The notes: generated from the letters alone by a model not told the origin. Shown: positions 9,362-19,314, numbered from the stretch's first letter. The stretch: DNA of 64,000 bases from Clostridia bacterium (GCA_017625695.1 JAGAKI010000076.1:62001-126000); one strand, 5' to 3'. Program-made: numbers and translations.

Positions 9362-10921
9362 CTACTTTTTTAATACGCTGTTATACAAATGAGAGGGGGA
9401 GATATCTGAAACTTCTCCGACCTTCTCTCCGGTGAGCATGGTGTTTTTTAAAAATACCAGGGGAATATGCGGAATGGTTTCGTAAAATTCATCACACAGA
9501 CGCATAAATTCCGGTTGCTTTAATTCCAGCTTATCTGCAGTTGCAAATTTTTTCAGATAGCTGTCATATTGAATCCCCACAGGTGCTGAAAAGAGACCGT
9601 CAAAGAAATTCTTCGGGTCCAGGTCATATCCGATGTTGGTAGTAATCAGATACAAATCGTGAAGTTGTTCTCCGTATACTGTGGGAAATTCTTCTTTGGT
9701 AACATATGTTACCTGTAAACCGATACCGATTTCTTTAAAATCAGAAATTAATTGTTCACAGATGGCTTTTTTTGTGGGGTCATCTATGGATAATAAATGA
9801 AAAACGACTTCCTGTTTATCTTCTTCTCCGTAAATTTCGATGATGGTGTTATTATCCACATCGGAATATCCCAGTTCGCTGAGCAAGCGCTTGGATTCGT
9901 CGATGTTTCGTACATTTTCTTTGGAATCATTGTATGCCCAACTGCCCGGAGGCAAGGGGAGATACGTACTTTCGGCGTGAGTCATAAAGATATCATCTTT
10001 GATTTTGTCTCGGGAAACAGCCTGATACAAAGCTTTCCGGAATTTCTTTTCTCCGATATGAGGAGAATTAAAATTAAAAGTTAAAAATGTGTATTCATCG
10101 GTTAAGTAATCGGATTTATAGGATTCGTACTTGGTCACAGATTTTAATCCTTCATCAAAAAATGCGGAATAAAAAATATCAAGCATTCCGCTTCCAGCCA
10201 GGGAACGTGCCGCTTCACGGTCTGGAATTAAAGAAACTTCAATTGTTTTGATATTTGATGAAAACTTTCCGTGATAATTCTTATTTTTTTCTAAAATAAT
10301 TTGTTTTCCCTTAGTTTGTGACGCTACCTGGTAGGGTCCGGTTCCATTTAACGAAAAATCCGGTTGGCTCAGCAGTTGTTTTTTACAGAGAATGGGAAAT
10401 GTAAGCTGCAGTTTTAAGTTTGGTGTCAGATAAGATAATTCCAATTGCAGTGTGGTATCATCAATGACAGACACAGACTGAATATTTCTGGTGTGATAGC
10501 TGTAATACCCCTGATTTTCTTTGATGAACGAAATTGTGGATTTTACATCCTGTGCAGTAAGGGCAGAACCATCGTGAAAGACAACATTCGGTTTCAGATA
10601 AACGGTGACTGAATATCCGCTATTTTGGATTTCATAACCGGCTGCAAGATTTTCTTCCGCTTCAAACTTGGAATTGATGGTATATAAGCTATCATAAATC
10701 AGAAAATTCATCTGTTCATTATAATTTGTGCGGACGAGCAGAGGATTTTCCTCTTCGCTTCCATAGGCACCGATGGTAACCTTTGAAGTATTGACAGCAG
10801 CATCTGTTGCAGTCAAAGGTTCATCCTTGGGAACATCCGATTGATGTTGACAGCCGCAAAGAACTGTTAACAACAGAAAAAAGCATATACAATTTTTTAG
10901 GATATGTTTTCTCAATTTCAT
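9362..10921 (-). CDS. Lipoprotein substrate-binding protein, SBP_bac_5 family
   Basis: A 519-residue extracellular solute receptor of the peptide/nickel (OppA/DppA-like) type. The signal peptide ends in the lipobox LCGC, giving a lipid-anchored Cys near residue 24. The SBP_bac_5 pattern is clear: YDSLYTINSKFEAEENLA, then VYLKPNVVFHDGSALTAQD and GTGPYQV. No permease or ATPase gene is nearby, so it must work with transporter parts encoded elsewhere or act alone as a sensor. It sits between pgeF and ddl, which may indicate a link to muropeptide or wall-peptide uptake; that is inference from position only. Confidence 0.88.
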   Translation of the reverse strand: MKLRKHILKNCICFFLLLTVLCGCQHQSDVPKDEPLTATDAAVNTSKVTIGAYGSEEENPLLVRTNYNEQMNFLIYDSLYTINSKFEAEENLAAGYEIQNSGYSVTVYLKPNVVFHDGSALTAQDVKSTISFIKENQGYYSYHTRNIQSVSVIDDTTLQLELSYLTPNLKLQLTFPILCKKQLLSQPDFSLNGTGPYQVASQTKGKQIILEKNKNYHGKFSSNIKTIEVSLIPDREAARSLAGSGMLDIFYSAFFDEGLKSVTKYESYKSDYLTDEYTFLTFNFNSPHIGEKKFRKALYQAVSRDKIKDDIFMTHAESTYLPLPPGSWAYNDSKENVRNIDESKRLLSELGYSDVDNNTIIEIYGEEDKQEVVFHLLSIDDPTKKAICEQLISDFKEIGIGLQVTYVTKEEFPTVYGEQLHDLYLITTNIGYDLDPKNFFDGLFSAPVGIQYDSYLKKFATADKLELKQPEFMRLCDEFYETIPHIPLVFLKNTMLTGEKVGEVSDISPSHLYNSVLKK

Positions 10922-10949
10922 AACTCAACTTTCTATATCTGATAAAAGA

Positions 10950-11747
10950 TTAAACTCTGCGTTTGATAAAAGCTGCCATGCGGCCTGCCTTTTCGCCTTC
11001 CCGGCGAAAAGAATACAAATTCTCTTCACACACGGTACAAAGGTCGGAAACCGCAATGTTTTCCACTGCTACACCGTGGGCAGTTAATTGAAGGGTGACA
11101 GCTTTTTTTAAATCTAAAAAGAAATTTCCATCCCGGATTTCTCCGATTTCATTTCCGTAGCGGTTGGTCATATCGTCAAATAACTCTTTGCTTACTTCAA
11201 AATGACATACTCCAATGGAAGGACCAATGGCACAAAGTAAATCTTTTGGATTACAGTGGTGTTCGTTTATCAATTGTTCTACTGCTTTCCCGACAATATT
11301 TTTCTGGGTTCCTTTCCAACCGGAATGAACAGCAGCAGAAATTTTCTTTACAGGGTCCGCAATCAGAACCGGGACGCAGTCAGCAAAGAAAATTAAAATT
11401 GCCAGGTCTTTTTCTGTGGTAATAAGACCGTCTGCTTCCGGATAACGCTGCTCTTTTAAAATGCCTTCACCGCCATAGGTGGTATCGACAGTTAAGGTAA
11501 TGTCACTATGGGTTTGTTTGGATTTTACTGCCATATCGGCTGTAGAATCCATCAGAGCTAACACATCGGTGTAATTTTGCAGAATTGATTCTTCCAAATC
11601 ACCACAGTTGGTTCCAAAATTCAATTCCTGTTCTGAAAAACTGTGACCGTGGTACCGGGTGGTAAATATATTATAAAATCCCGCTTCAAATAATTTGGGA
11701 ACGGTGTAGTATTCGATATCATTTTGTTTTTTGAAAACAAATTTCAT
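10950..11747 (-). CDS. pgeF: Peptidoglycan editing factor PgeF (YfiH/laccase-domain)
   Basis: A 265-residue cytoplasmic member of the multicopper-polyphenol-oxidoreductase-like family. Characterised members have purine nucleoside phosphorylase or deaminase activity, and the E. coli protein affects the composition of peptidoglycan precursors. Signature segments are FFADCVPVLIAD, AAVHSGWKGTQKNIVGKAV and CAIGPSIGVCHFEV, containing the conserved Cys and His metal ligands. An N-terminal TTRYHGHSF segment is also typical. It lies 17 bp after ribF and 28 bp before the lipoprotein gene. Confidence 0.92.
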   Translation of the reverse strand: MKFVFKKQNDIEYYTVPKLFEAGFYNIFTTRYHGHSFSEQELNFGTNCGDLEESILQNYTDVLALMDSTADMAVKSKQTHSDITLTVDTTYGGEGILKEQRYPEADGLITTEKDLAILIFFADCVPVLIADPVKKISAAVHSGWKGTQKNIVGKAVEQLINEHHCNPKDLLCAIGPSIGVCHFEVSKELFDDMTNRYGNEIGEIRDGNFFLDLKKAVTLQLTAHGVAVENIAVSDLCTVCEENLYSFRREGEKAGRMAAFIKRRV

Positions 11748-11764
11748 AATTCGCTCATCCTTTT

Positions 11765-12655
11765 TTAATTGACCGTTTCAAAATCACATTTGGAAAGGTC
11801 GATAGAGATTTGTTCTTTCAAGCCTTCAAAGCTTGAAAATTTACGTTCTTTTCTAATGTATTTGTGAAAAATTACTTTTATTCTTTTTTGATATAGGTCT
11901 CCTGAAAAATTCAAAATATGTGTTTCAACCACAGGAGTTTTCTTCCGTAACGTGGGAGCATAGCCGATATTAGTGATACTGGAGTATTCTTTTTTATCAA
12001 TCACGGTAGTTGTTTGGTATACGCCAAAGGGCAGGGAAATCACGTCCTTTGGCAGTTTGAGATTTGCCGTTGGATAAGACAGCAGACTGGAGCCTGCAGA
12101 ATAACCTTTTTGAACAGTTCCAGCAAGAGTGAATGACTCAAACAGATAACGGTTTGCAAGTTCAATTTTTCCATTCTGGAGCCATTGACGGATTCTGGTG
12201 GAGGAAAGAGGGAGGTTACCGGCATATACCGTTTTGGCAACGACCACTGAAAAACCATATTTCTCTCCTAATTTTTGCAGGGTTTTAAAATCGCCTGACT
12301 GATCTTTCCCAAATCGGAAATTTTCTCCTACAACCACAACCTGAGCCTGAAACCGTTTTTTTAAATATGCTTTTGCAAATTCGTTGCAACTTAACCCTTT
12401 GATTTCAGATAAAAAGTCCAGAGTTACCAAAAAATCCGGATTCAGTTTTCGGAGTGATTCTTTCAACTGTGATTTTTTGCAAATTAAGGGAGCACCTTTG
12501 GTATTGCAACTGAAATTGCAAACCAGACTTTTTAAGTTGTTTCCTTCTGCGATTTCCTTGGCTTTTTTTATGAGTTGTATATGACCGGTATGTAACCCGT
12601 CAAAATTACCGATGGTTACAACTGTTTTTTGTGTGGAAATCTGAATTTGTCTCAT
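11765..12655 (-). CDS. ribF: Bifunctional riboflavin kinase/FAD synthetase
   Basis: Converts riboflavin to FMN and then FAD, 296 residues. The N-terminal nucleotidyltransferase domain has the HxGH-type signature IGNFDGLHTGHIQLI and the later SSTRIRQWLQNGKIELA. The C-terminal riboflavin kinase domain has SYPTANLKLP, containing the PTAN motif, and ETHILNFSGDLY. The start codon overlaps the 3' end of truB by 4 bases, indicating translational coupling. The truB-ribF order is standard in Firmicutes. Confidence 0.96.
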   Translation of the reverse strand: MRQIQISTQKTVVTIGNFDGLHTGHIQLIKKAKEIAEGNNLKSLVCNFSCNTKGAPLICKKSQLKESLRKLNPDFLVTLDFLSEIKGLSCNEFAKAYLKKRFQAQVVVVGENFRFGKDQSGDFKTLQKLGEKYGFSVVVAKTVYAGNLPLSSTRIRQWLQNGKIELANRYLFESFTLAGTVQKGYSAGSSLLSYPTANLKLPKDVISLPFGVYQTTTVIDKKEYSSITNIGYAPTLRKKTPVVETHILNFSGDLYQKRIKVIFHKYIRKERKFSSFEGLKEQISIDLSKCDFETVN

Positions 12656-13560
12656 TCGTTTTTCTCTCCGTTGTGAAAAAATGTGGTTTTCAGTTTTAAA
12701 AATTCCTGTTCATAAATTTCCATGACCGCAAAGAACTGGTCGTTTTGATTGTAGACGCGGAATCGTTTTTGGTTTTCGGTTTCGTGGGATAATCCCAAAC
12801 GTTTCAAATCTACCATAATTCCATTTTTTATCAGTTTTTCAAAATGAGGGGATGCAACATATTTGGGATAGTTTAAAAATGCTGTATCTACAGGAAGCAA
12901 CAAAGGTTCAACAGAATCCATTGCTTCCAGTTCTTCTAAGGTGTAGCATTGTGAAGAATCCAAAGAAAACTGACCGGATTTTACACGTTTTAAATCAGTC
13001 ATAATGGCACCGTATCCCAGTTTTTTTCCGATATCATCAATTAAGGAGCGAATATAAGTACCTTTGGAACACTCCACATAAAACGTAATGATATCGTTTT
13101 CGATTGAATGAATGTCTAATTGCAAAATAGAAACAGTTACGGATTTACGTGCTACAATTTGACCTTTTCTTGCCAGTTCATACAGCTTTTTTCCGCCAAT
13201 TTTTTTTGCAGAATACATAGGAGGCGTCTGCTCATATTCTCCTACAAAGGAAGAGAACACTTCTCTTATGGTATCTTCGGGAATTTTCTGTTTGGGGAGA
13301 GGAGTCACATCACCGGTACTATCCAACGTATCAGAAACAAAGCCCAATTTCATAGTAGCAAGATAGGCTTTGTTCCCGTTGGTAATATAATCTGCGGCTT
13401 TGGTAGCATCTCCGATGCAGACCACCATTAAGCCGGTTGCCATTGGGTCTAAAGTTCCGGTATGACCGACTTTTTTTGTTTTTGCAATTCGTCTGACACG
13501 AAAAATCACATCGTGAGATGTGGGACCCTTTGGTTTATTGATGAGTAGATAGCCATTCAT
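12652..13560 (-). CDS. truB: tRNA pseudouridine(55) synthase
   Basis: Forms pseudouridine at position 55 of the tRNA T-loop, 302 residues. The catalytic Asp is in HTGTLDPMATGLMVV, and NKPKGPTSHDVI, VECSKGTYIRSL and the YSAKKIGGKKLYELAR segment are conserved family blocks. A C-terminal PUA-like extension follows. An AAGGA sequence precedes the ATG at 13560, and the gene overlaps the end of nrnA by 26 bp and the start of ribF by 4 bp. Confidence 0.96.
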   Translation of the reverse strand: MNGYLLINKPKGPTSHDVIFRVRRIAKTKKVGHTGTLDPMATGLMVVCIGDATKAADYITNGNKAYLATMKLGFVSDTLDSTGDVTPLPKQKIPEDTIREVFSSFVGEYEQTPPMYSAKKIGGKKLYELARKGQIVARKSVTVSILQLDIHSIENDIITFYVECSKGTYIRSLIDDIGKKLGYGAIMTDLKRVKSGQFSLDSSQCYTLEELEAMDSVEPLLLPVDTAFLNYPKYVASPHFEKLIKNGIMVDLKRLGLSHETENQKRFRVYNQNDQFFAVMEIYEQEFLKLKTTFFHNGEKNE

Positions 13561-14482
13561 AGATTTTTTCCTTAATTTCCTGATAGGTGAGATTGGTTTT
13601 AAAGCCTGCGGCTCTCATATGTCCGCCGCCCCCGAATTGATTTGCCAGATCGTTGGCGTTATATCGGTCATTGGAGCGAACACTCCCTTTGATGAAACCT
13701 TTTTCCCGTTCGGTTAACAAGACGGCACATTCTACGTTGGAAATGTTTCTTAATGCAGCGGATAACCCTTCGGTATCATCAACGGTTGCATTCAGTGAAC
13801 AATAGGTTTCATAATCAATAAAACCGATGACTGCACCGTGTTCTTCATTGTGACAGAGGGTTTCAAATAAATGTGCATACAGCTTACTGTACGTCAGTGA
13901 CTTTTCCTGAAAACTGATTCGGACAATACTGTTTCTGTCAAAAGAGAAATTTAGTAAATCAGCAATGATTTCGTGAGTCTTTTTGGTGGTATTCTGAAAC
14001 AGGAAACCTCCGGTATCGGTTAAAATGCCTGTGTAAATTGCTGCGGCAAGGTCACCGTCGCAGGGGATTTCCCATTCGTTCATTAAATCATAGACCATTT
14101 CACAGGTTGCAGCTGCATCGGGATTGACCACATTAATCTGACCATCTTTCGGGTTTGAAATGTGATGGTCTACAAAACAAAGAGTTTTCGGTGCAGGATA
14201 AACTACACCGGTTCGTCCTCTGTCTGCACAGTCAGCCAGAATGACCAGGTCGTAAATCTCTTCGGTAGATTTTTGAACCGTAAAACAGTCTTTCAAATGA
14301 GGAAAACGGGAAGGGCAGAGTTCCTCCAGGAAACAGTCTGCCTCTTTTCCCATTTTTTTGATGATTTGTTTTAAAGCGGCAACCGACCCCAATGCATCTC
14401 CATCAGGAGAAGAATGGGTTAAAATTAGAATTCGGTCGCTTGAAAGAATTGTTTCTTTTAATAATTGAATATTATTCTTCAT
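13535..14482 (-). CDS. nrnA: DHH/DHHA1 phosphoesterase (NrnA-like)
   Basis: A 315-residue cytoplasmic nano-RNase and 3'-phosphoadenosine 5'-phosphate phosphatase family protein. The Mn-binding DHH motifs are visible: LTHSSPDGDALGSV, LADCADRG and FVDHHISNP. The C-terminal DHHA1 domain ends with the glycine-rich GGGGHMRAAGF. It overlaps both rbfA (11 bp) and truB, the usual Firmicutes order rbfA-nrnA-truB. It probably clears short RNA fragments and pAp. Confidence 0.93.
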   Translation of the reverse strand: MKNNIQLLKETILSSDRILILTHSSPDGDALGSVAALKQIIKKMGKEADCFLEELCPSRFPHLKDCFTVQKSTEEIYDLVILADCADRGRTGVVYPAPKTLCFVDHHISNPKDGQINVVNPDAAATCEMVYDLMNEWEIPCDGDLAAAIYTGILTDTGGFLFQNTTKKTHEIIADLLNFSFDRNSIVRISFQEKSLTYSKLYAHLFETLCHNEEHGAVIGFIDYETYCSLNATVDDTEGLSAALRNISNVECAVLLTEREKGFIKGSVRSNDRYNANDLANQFGGGGHMRAAGFKTNLTYQEIKEKIYEWLSTHQ

Positions 14483-14822
14483 GATATTCCAAGCTTTCCA
14501 TCATTTTTAAAATTCTGTTACCTTCCTCTAAGGAATTGTCGATTTCAAAGATGAATTCGGGCGTTACTCGTAAAGATAGGGCAGAGGCAATTTCTTTGCG
14601 GATAAAGCCTTTTGCACTGTTAAGTCCTTTTAAAACATCTTTTTTTGCGATTTCATCGCCAAATACGCTGATATAAACTTTACAGAATTTCAAATCTTTG
14701 GTGACATTGGTTTTTAAAACGCTTACCATACCGCTGATTCTGGGGTCTTTTAATTGACGCAGAACTGCAGTCAGTTCACGTTTTACTTCTTCGTTCACAC
14801 GTTGTTCTCTGTGACCTGCCAT
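14472..14822 (-). CDS. rbfA: Ribosome-binding factor A
   Basis: A 116-residue small-subunit maturation factor with a KH-like fold that acts on the 5' helix of 16S rRNA. Family blocks are EQRVNEEVKRELTAVLRQL, DPRISGMVSVLKTNVTKDL and the C-terminal FEIDNSLEEGNRI. The length is typical. It is 15 bp downstream of infB and overlaps nrnA by 11 bp. Confidence 0.95.
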   Translation of the reverse strand: MAGHREQRVNEEVKRELTAVLRQLKDPRISGMVSVLKTNVTKDLKFCKVYISVFGDEIAKKDVLKGLNSAKGFIRKEIASALSLRVTPEFIFEIDNSLEEGNRILKMMESLEYHEE

Positions 14823-14837
14823 GATATACCTCCGAAA

Positions 14838-17108
14838 TTACGGTTTAATTTCTTCCATCACGAAGCATTCGATAACGTCGCCTTCTTTTAAATCGTTGTA
14901 TTTATCAAAGCCCATACCACATTCGTAGCCGCTGGCAACTTCTTTGGCATCATCTTTGAAACGTTTTAAGGAATTTAGGGCACCTTCGTAAATAACAACA
15001 CCGTCACGAACAATACGAACTTCAGAATTTCTGACAATTTTACCGTCTTGTACATAACAACCTGCAATGGTCCCTACGCCGCTGACTTTAAAGGTATTTC
15101 TGATTTCGGCGTGCCCTAAAATACTTTCTTTGAATTTGGGTGCCAGCATACCCTTCATTGCAGCTTCCACTTCTTCAATTGCCTGATAAATAACACGATA
15201 CAAACGAATATCCACATCGTTATTTTTTGCAGATTCCATCGTTTTATTATCAGGACGGACGTTGAAACCGATGATTAATGCATTGGATGCAGATGCTAAC
15301 AGAATATCAGATTCGGTAACTGTACCAACACCGCCATGAATTACTTTGACACGGACTTCTTCGTTGGAGAGTTTTTCCAAAGAAGCGGTAACTGCTTCTA
15401 CAGAACCCTGAACGTCTGCTTTGACAATCAGATTCAGGTCTTTGATTTCACCTTCTGCAATCTGAGAGAACAGATTATCCAAAGTGATGGTTTTTCTGGA
15501 GTTAAAGATGGCTTCTTTCTCGTTGAATTTTCTTTCTTCAACCAACTGTCTTGCTTTTTTCTCATCGTTTACAACCTTGAATACATCCCCTGCAGTGGGT
15601 GCTTCATTCAAACCGAGAATTTCAACCGGAACAGACGGTCCTGCCACACGGATTGCTTTGCCCTGGTAGTCGTTCATTGCTCTTACTTTACCAACGCTGG
15701 TACCTGCAACCACGATGTCGCCTGCGTGTAAGGTACCGTTCTGTACCAATACGGTAGCCACGGGTCCTCTTCCTTTATCCAGTTTTGCTTCGATCACAAT
15801 ACCGCTTGCAGCTTTGTCGGGATTTGCTTTTAATTCTTTTAATTCTGCAATTAACAGAACGGTTTCCAACAGCTTATCGATATTCATTTTGGTTTTTGCA
15901 GAAACAGGAACACAAATGGTATCGCCACCCCATTCTTCGGGAACTAAGCCGTATTCGGTTAATTCCTGACGGATTTTGTCGGGATTTGCGGTTTCTTTAT
16001 CCATTTTGTTGATTGCAACCACAATAGAAATATCAGCTGCTTTTGCATGGTTAATTGCTTCTACAGTCTGAGGCATAATACCGTCGTCTGCTGCAACAAC
16101 CAAGATAGCAATATCGGTTGCTTTTGCACCTCTGGCACGCATTGCAGTAAATGCTTCGTGACCGGGGGTATCCAGGAAGGTTAAATCGTTATCGCCGATT
16201 TTTACTTTGTATGCACCGATATGCTGGGTAATACCGCCGGCTTCGGTTGCAGTAACATCGGTGTTACGGATGGTGTCCAGTAAGGAAGTTTTTCCGTGGT
16301 CAACGTGACCCATAACAACCACAACGGGCGGTCTGGGTTTTAAATCTTCCGGACGGTCTTCTTCTTCGTGGAATAATTCTTCCTCCAAAGTAACAGTAAC
16401 GATTTTTTCGACCTGTGCACCGAATTCTTCTGCAATCAGATAAGCAGTATCATAGTCGATGGTCTGGGACAGGGAAGCCATAACACCGAATCCCATCAGC
16501 TTTTTGATGACTTCGGTACCGGTTTTTTTCAGACGTTCTGCTAATTCGCCAACAGAAATTTCATCAGGAATTTTTACTTTCAGAATTTCCGGTTTAATTA
16601 CAACGGGCTGTTTCTTTTCCTGATTGTTTTTATTGAATTTGTTGTTGGAACGTTCAAAACGCTGATTTTTTCCGCCTTTTTTAATTTTCTGTTTGGATGT
16701 GCTTTCAGTTGCATAAATATCGGTACCCTGCATGATCTGTTCGATTTTGGTATCATCCAGACGGGACTCGTCAATGGTATTCTGACGGGTATCAATATGA
16801 CGGACTTTTTTCTCAATGGGTTTTTCAATTACTTCGATGATTTCCTGCTCGTTTTTCTTTTCTTCTTCAACGGATTTTTCATCCTTCTTAGGCTTATCTT
16901 CTACTTTTTTCTCAACAGCATACATAGAAAAATCTTCAACCTGATGGGTAAACATAATGGCATCCAGCACCAGGTCCAGTTCTTTTTCATCCAAGGAACT
17001 GCTGGCACTGCTTTTACCTTCAATCCCTAAGTTCTTTATCATTTCCATTACATGCTTGTTTTGTAAATTGAATTCTTTTGCTAATTCAGATATCTTCTTT
17101 TTCTTCAA
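14838..17108 (-). CDS. infB: Translation initiation factor IF-2
   Basis: GTPase that positions initiator tRNA on the ribosome, 756 residues, a usual Firmicutes length. The N-terminal IF2_N domain ([18 protein letters not shown]) is followed by a charged Lys/Glu-rich linker (about 70-165) and a second IF2_N-like block ([14 protein letters not shown]). The G domain has [22 protein letters not shown] and the NKMD motif (AINKMDKE). Domains II-IV follow, ending with the fMet-tRNA-binding C2 region. Its start overlaps ylxQ by 23 bp. Confidence 0.97.
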   Translation of the reverse strand: MKKKKISELAKEFNLQNKHVMEMIKNLGIEGKSSASSSLDEKELDLVLDAIMFTHQVEDFSMYAVEKKVEDKPKKDEKSVEEEKKNEQEIIEVIEKPIEKKVRHIDTRQNTIDESRLDDTKIEQIMQGTDIYATESTSKQKIKKGGKNQRFERSNNKFNKNNQEKKQPVVIKPEILKVKIPDEISVGELAERLKKTGTEVIKKLMGFGVMASLSQTIDYDTAYLIAEEFGAQVEKIVTVTLEEELFHEEEDRPEDLKPRPPVVVVMGHVDHGKTSLLDTIRNTDVTATEAGGITQHIGAYKVKIGDNDLTFLDTPGHEAFTAMRARGAKATDIAILVVAADDGIMPQTVEAINHAKAADISIVVAINKMDKETANPDKIRQELTEYGLVPEEWGGDTICVPVSAKTKMNIDKLLETVLLIAELKELKANPDKAASGIVIEAKLDKGRGPVATVLVQNGTLHAGDIVVAGTSVGKVRAMNDYQGKAIRVAGPSVPVEILGLNEAPTAGDVFKVVNDEKKARQLVEERKFNEKEAIFNSRKTITLDNLFSQIAEGEIKDLNLIVKADVQGSVEAVTASLEKLSNEEVRVKVIHGGVGTVTESDILLASASNALIIGFNVRPDNKTMESAKNNDVDIRLYRVIYQAIEEVEAAMKGMLAPKFKESILGHAEIRNTFKVSGVGTIAGCYVQDGKIVRNSEVRIVRDGVVIYEGALNSLKRFKDDAKEVASGYECGMGFDKYNDLKEGDVIECFVMEEIKP

Positions 17109-17403
17109 ATGAACTCACCTCTAATATTCCTTTTTTAAAATTTTCATGATTGACAGATACCACACCGGTGGGTTTTGTCCCGATGGCGTGCGCGATTTCC
17201 TCCATCGTGTAAGGGATGGTAATCACCTTAACGTTTTTACAGTTTTCTACAATTTTCTGTTTGGTTTTTTCGTTAAAATCGGAAGAAAAAGCAATGAGTT
17301 TGGATCGGGATTTTTTGATTTCGTCCAACACTGCGGTCTGCCCGTAAGTAAGCGCTCCGGCACGTCGTGCCAGTCCGAGTAAACGTAATACTTTATCTTG
17401 CAT
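17086..17403 (-). CDS. ylxQ: L7Ae-family ribosomal protein YlxQ
   Basis: A small RNA-binding protein of the L7Ae/L30e/Gadd45 family (kink-turn binders), 105 residues from the start chosen here. The start at 17403 ([16 protein letters not shown]) is preferred to an upstream in-frame start because this is the conserved N-terminus and an AGAGGAA site precedes it. Family features include [19 protein letters not shown] and the C-terminal [11 protein letters not shown]. It overlaps rnpM by 11 bp and infB by 23 bp, the standard nusA-rnpM-ylxQ-infB order. Confidence 0.9.
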   Translation of the reverse strand: MQDKVLRLLGLARRAGALTYGQTAVLDEIKKSRSKLIAFSSDFNEKTKQKIVENCKNVKVITIPYTMEEIAHAIGTKPTGVVSVNHENFKKGILEVSSFEEKEDI

Positions 17404-17665
17404 GAAAGGATTCCTCTTGAAATTTTTTAAGCTCTTCATAACATTCATCCAAAACTTTGGTTTTAAATGAACGGTGCAAAGCATTTTTCTTCATTGCCTG
17501 TTCGATACATTCTTGTTTGTTGCATACATAAGCGCCGCGACCGTCCAACTGATGTTCTAAGTCAAGCAGATAGGTTCCGTCGGGCAGTTTTGCGATCCGA
17601 ACTAATTCATGTTTCGGACGGATACTCTGGCAGGCAATACATTTTCTGTGGGGAATATATTTCAT
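17393..17665 (-). CDS. rnpM: RNase P modulator RnpM (YlxR)
   Basis: A 90-residue nucleic-acid-binding protein of the YlxR family; the Bacillus homologue binds RNase P RNA and modulates its activity. The diagnostic RKCIACQSIRPKHELVRI and GRGAYVCNKQECIEQAM blocks are present, with four Cys residues in CX2C and CX4C pairs. It lies 13 bp after nusA and overlaps ylxQ. Confidence 0.93.
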   Translation of the reverse strand: MKYIPHRKCIACQSIRPKHELVRIAKLPDGTYLLDLEHQLDGRGAYVCNKQECIEQAMKKNALHRSFKTKVLDECYEELKKFQEESFHAR

Positions 17666-17678
17666 TGTATGCTCCTCT

Positions 17679-18701
17679 TTATACTGCTTTAATATCTACT
17701 TTGTAACCGGTCAGTTTTGCAGCCAGTCTTGCATTCTGACCTTCTTTACCGATTGCTAAGGATAATTGGTCTTTATCTACAATAACATTGCAGATTCTTT
17801 CATCCTGATTTACGGTACAGCTGATGATTTCAGCAGGGGAGAGGGCTTCTTTCACGAATTCTTCCGGGTCTTCACTATATTTCACGATATCAATTTTTTC
17901 GCCTTTTAATTCTGCTAAGATGTTTTCTACACGCATTCCTTTGGGTCCGATACAAGAACCAATACAGTCAACGTTTTCATCGGTGGAATAGACTGCGATT
18001 TTGGTTCTTGCACCTGCTTCTCTGGCGATGGATTTAATCTGAACAACGCCGGTAGCAATTTCGGAAACTTCCTGTTCAAATAAACATTTTACCAACATGG
18101 GATGAGAACGGGAAATTACAATTTGAGGAGCTTTTCCGATGATTTTCACCTGAACAACATAAATTTTGATTTTGTCGCCGTGTTTGTAGGTTTCGCCGGG
18201 AATTTGTTCCTGAGGAGAAAGAACGGCTTCGGTTCTGCCGATAGAAACCATTACGTTTCCTTTTTCAATTCTTTCTACGGTACCGGTAACTAAGCTTCCG
18301 GTTTTTTCGGTAAATTCAGAAACCATCATGCCACGTTCTACTTCTCTGATTTTCTGAACTACAATCCCTTTTGCATTCTGTGCTGCAATTCTTCCGAAAG
18401 TTTTTGGAGTTACGTTCACATCTACGGTATCGCCAACAGCAACAGCTTTGGAGATTTTCTTTGCTGCTTTGAACTCAATTTCCAATTCGGGATTGGTAAC
18501 TTCTTCCACTACGGTTTTTCTTAAATATACCGCAGCATCACCGGTTTCGCGGGATACGGTAGCAATGACTTCCGCAATGGGGTTGTAATCCTTTTTGTAA
18601 GCAGTAACCAATGCATTTTCCATTGCTTCAATCAGGATTTCTTTTTCGATTCCTTTTTCTTTTTCCAAAAGGTCGAGTGCCAATAAAAATTCCTTGTTCA
18701 T
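17679..18701 (-). CDS. nusA: Transcription termination/antitermination factor NusA
   Basis: A 340-residue RNA-polymerase-associated factor. The N-terminal RNAP-binding domain (about 1-125) is followed by S1 (about 130-200, SLVTGTVERIEKGNVMVSIG) and tandem KH domains (about 200-340). CIGPKGMRVENILAEL and AIGKEGQNARLAAKLTGYKV are the KH GXXG loops. It lacks the acidic C-terminal repeats of enterobacterial NusA, as is normal in Firmicutes. It is the second gene of the operon, 49 bp after rimP. Confidence 0.97.
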   Translation of the reverse strand: MNKEFLLALDLLEKEKGIEKEILIEAMENALVTAYKKDYNPIAEVIATVSRETGDAAVYLRKTVVEEVTNPELEIEFKAAKKISKAVAVGDTVDVNVTPKTFGRIAAQNAKGIVVQKIREVERGMMVSEFTEKTGSLVTGTVERIEKGNVMVSIGRTEAVLSPQEQIPGETYKHGDKIKIYVVQVKIIGKAPQIVISRSHPMLVKCLFEQEVSEIATGVVQIKSIAREAGARTKIAVYSTDENVDCIGSCIGPKGMRVENILAELKGEKIDIVKYSEDPEEFVKEALSPAEIISCTVNQDERICNVIVDKDQLSLAIGKEGQNARLAAKLTGYKVDIKAV

Positions 18702-18750
18702 AGTTTTCTTTTTGTACCTCCAATATATAAGATAAAATTTTAATAAACGA

Positions 18751-19230
18751 TTATTTTGTTTTCAAAGCTTCGGTGATGTCAAAATAAAGCTTTGAGGATG
18801 CAACCTTATCTTTGGAAAATTCCATAGGATTTCCGTTCACAGATAAAAAGATAATATTATTTTCAAATTTTTCTAATGTGCCGATAACGTTTTTCGTTCC
18901 GTCAACAGGGGCATACAGAGAAACTTCAATTTTTTTGCCCAATACCTTTTCAAAGTGCCATTCTTTGGAAAGTTTACGTTCTGCTCCCGGAGAAGAAACT
19001 TCCAAGTGATAAGCGGTTTGGATCAGATTTTCCTGGTCCAGAGCTTCTGAGATATTACGGGACACGGTTTCACATTCGTCGATATTGATACCGCCGTCTT
19101 TATCTACATAAATGCGCAACACCTGGTTTTTACCTTCTTTCTGGTATTCGGCATCGTAGAGATAACAACCATTTTCTGCTGCGATTTTTTGTGCCAGCTC
19201 TGTCGCTGAGGTTAAAATATTTTTTGCCAT
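18751..19230 (-). CDS. rimP: Ribosome maturation factor RimP
   Basis: A 159-residue 30S-assembly protein and first gene of the 16-gene minus-strand unit. The N-terminal alpha/beta domain has LRIYVDKDGGINIDECETV and the LEVSSPGAERKL block that marks the family. The C-terminal SH3-like barrel follows. The start is preceded by AAAAGGAG. Downstream nusA-rnpM-ylxQ-infB confirm the assignment. Confidence 0.96.
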   Translation of the reverse strand: MAKNILTSATELAQKIAAENGCYLYDAEYQKEGKNQVLRIYVDKDGGINIDECETVSRNISEALDQENLIQTAYHLEVSSPGAERKLSKEWHFEKVLGKKIEVSLYAPVDGTKNVIGTLEKFENNIIFLSVNGNPMEFSKDKVASSKLYFDITEALKTK

Positions 19231-19263
19231 AACTTGCTCCTTTTGGGTCGTAATGTTAAAAAC

Positions 19264-19288
19264 AAAAGAGTGGGAAACCCACTCTTTT
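19264..19288 (-). terminator. Hairpin with U-rich tail in the rimP leader (possible attenuator)
   Basis: An 11-bp perfect stem (19264-19274 with 19278-19288) with a three-base loop lies in the 5' leader of rimP, about 20 bases after the predicted transcript start. In the minus-strand RNA it is followed by UUUUGUUUUU-type sequence, the form of an intrinsic terminator. No plus-strand gene ends here, so it is best read as leader attenuation or 5' stabilisation of the long operon. Confidence 0.65.
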
Positions 19289-19314
19289 AATACCCATATT
19301 ACTACTATGGCTAT

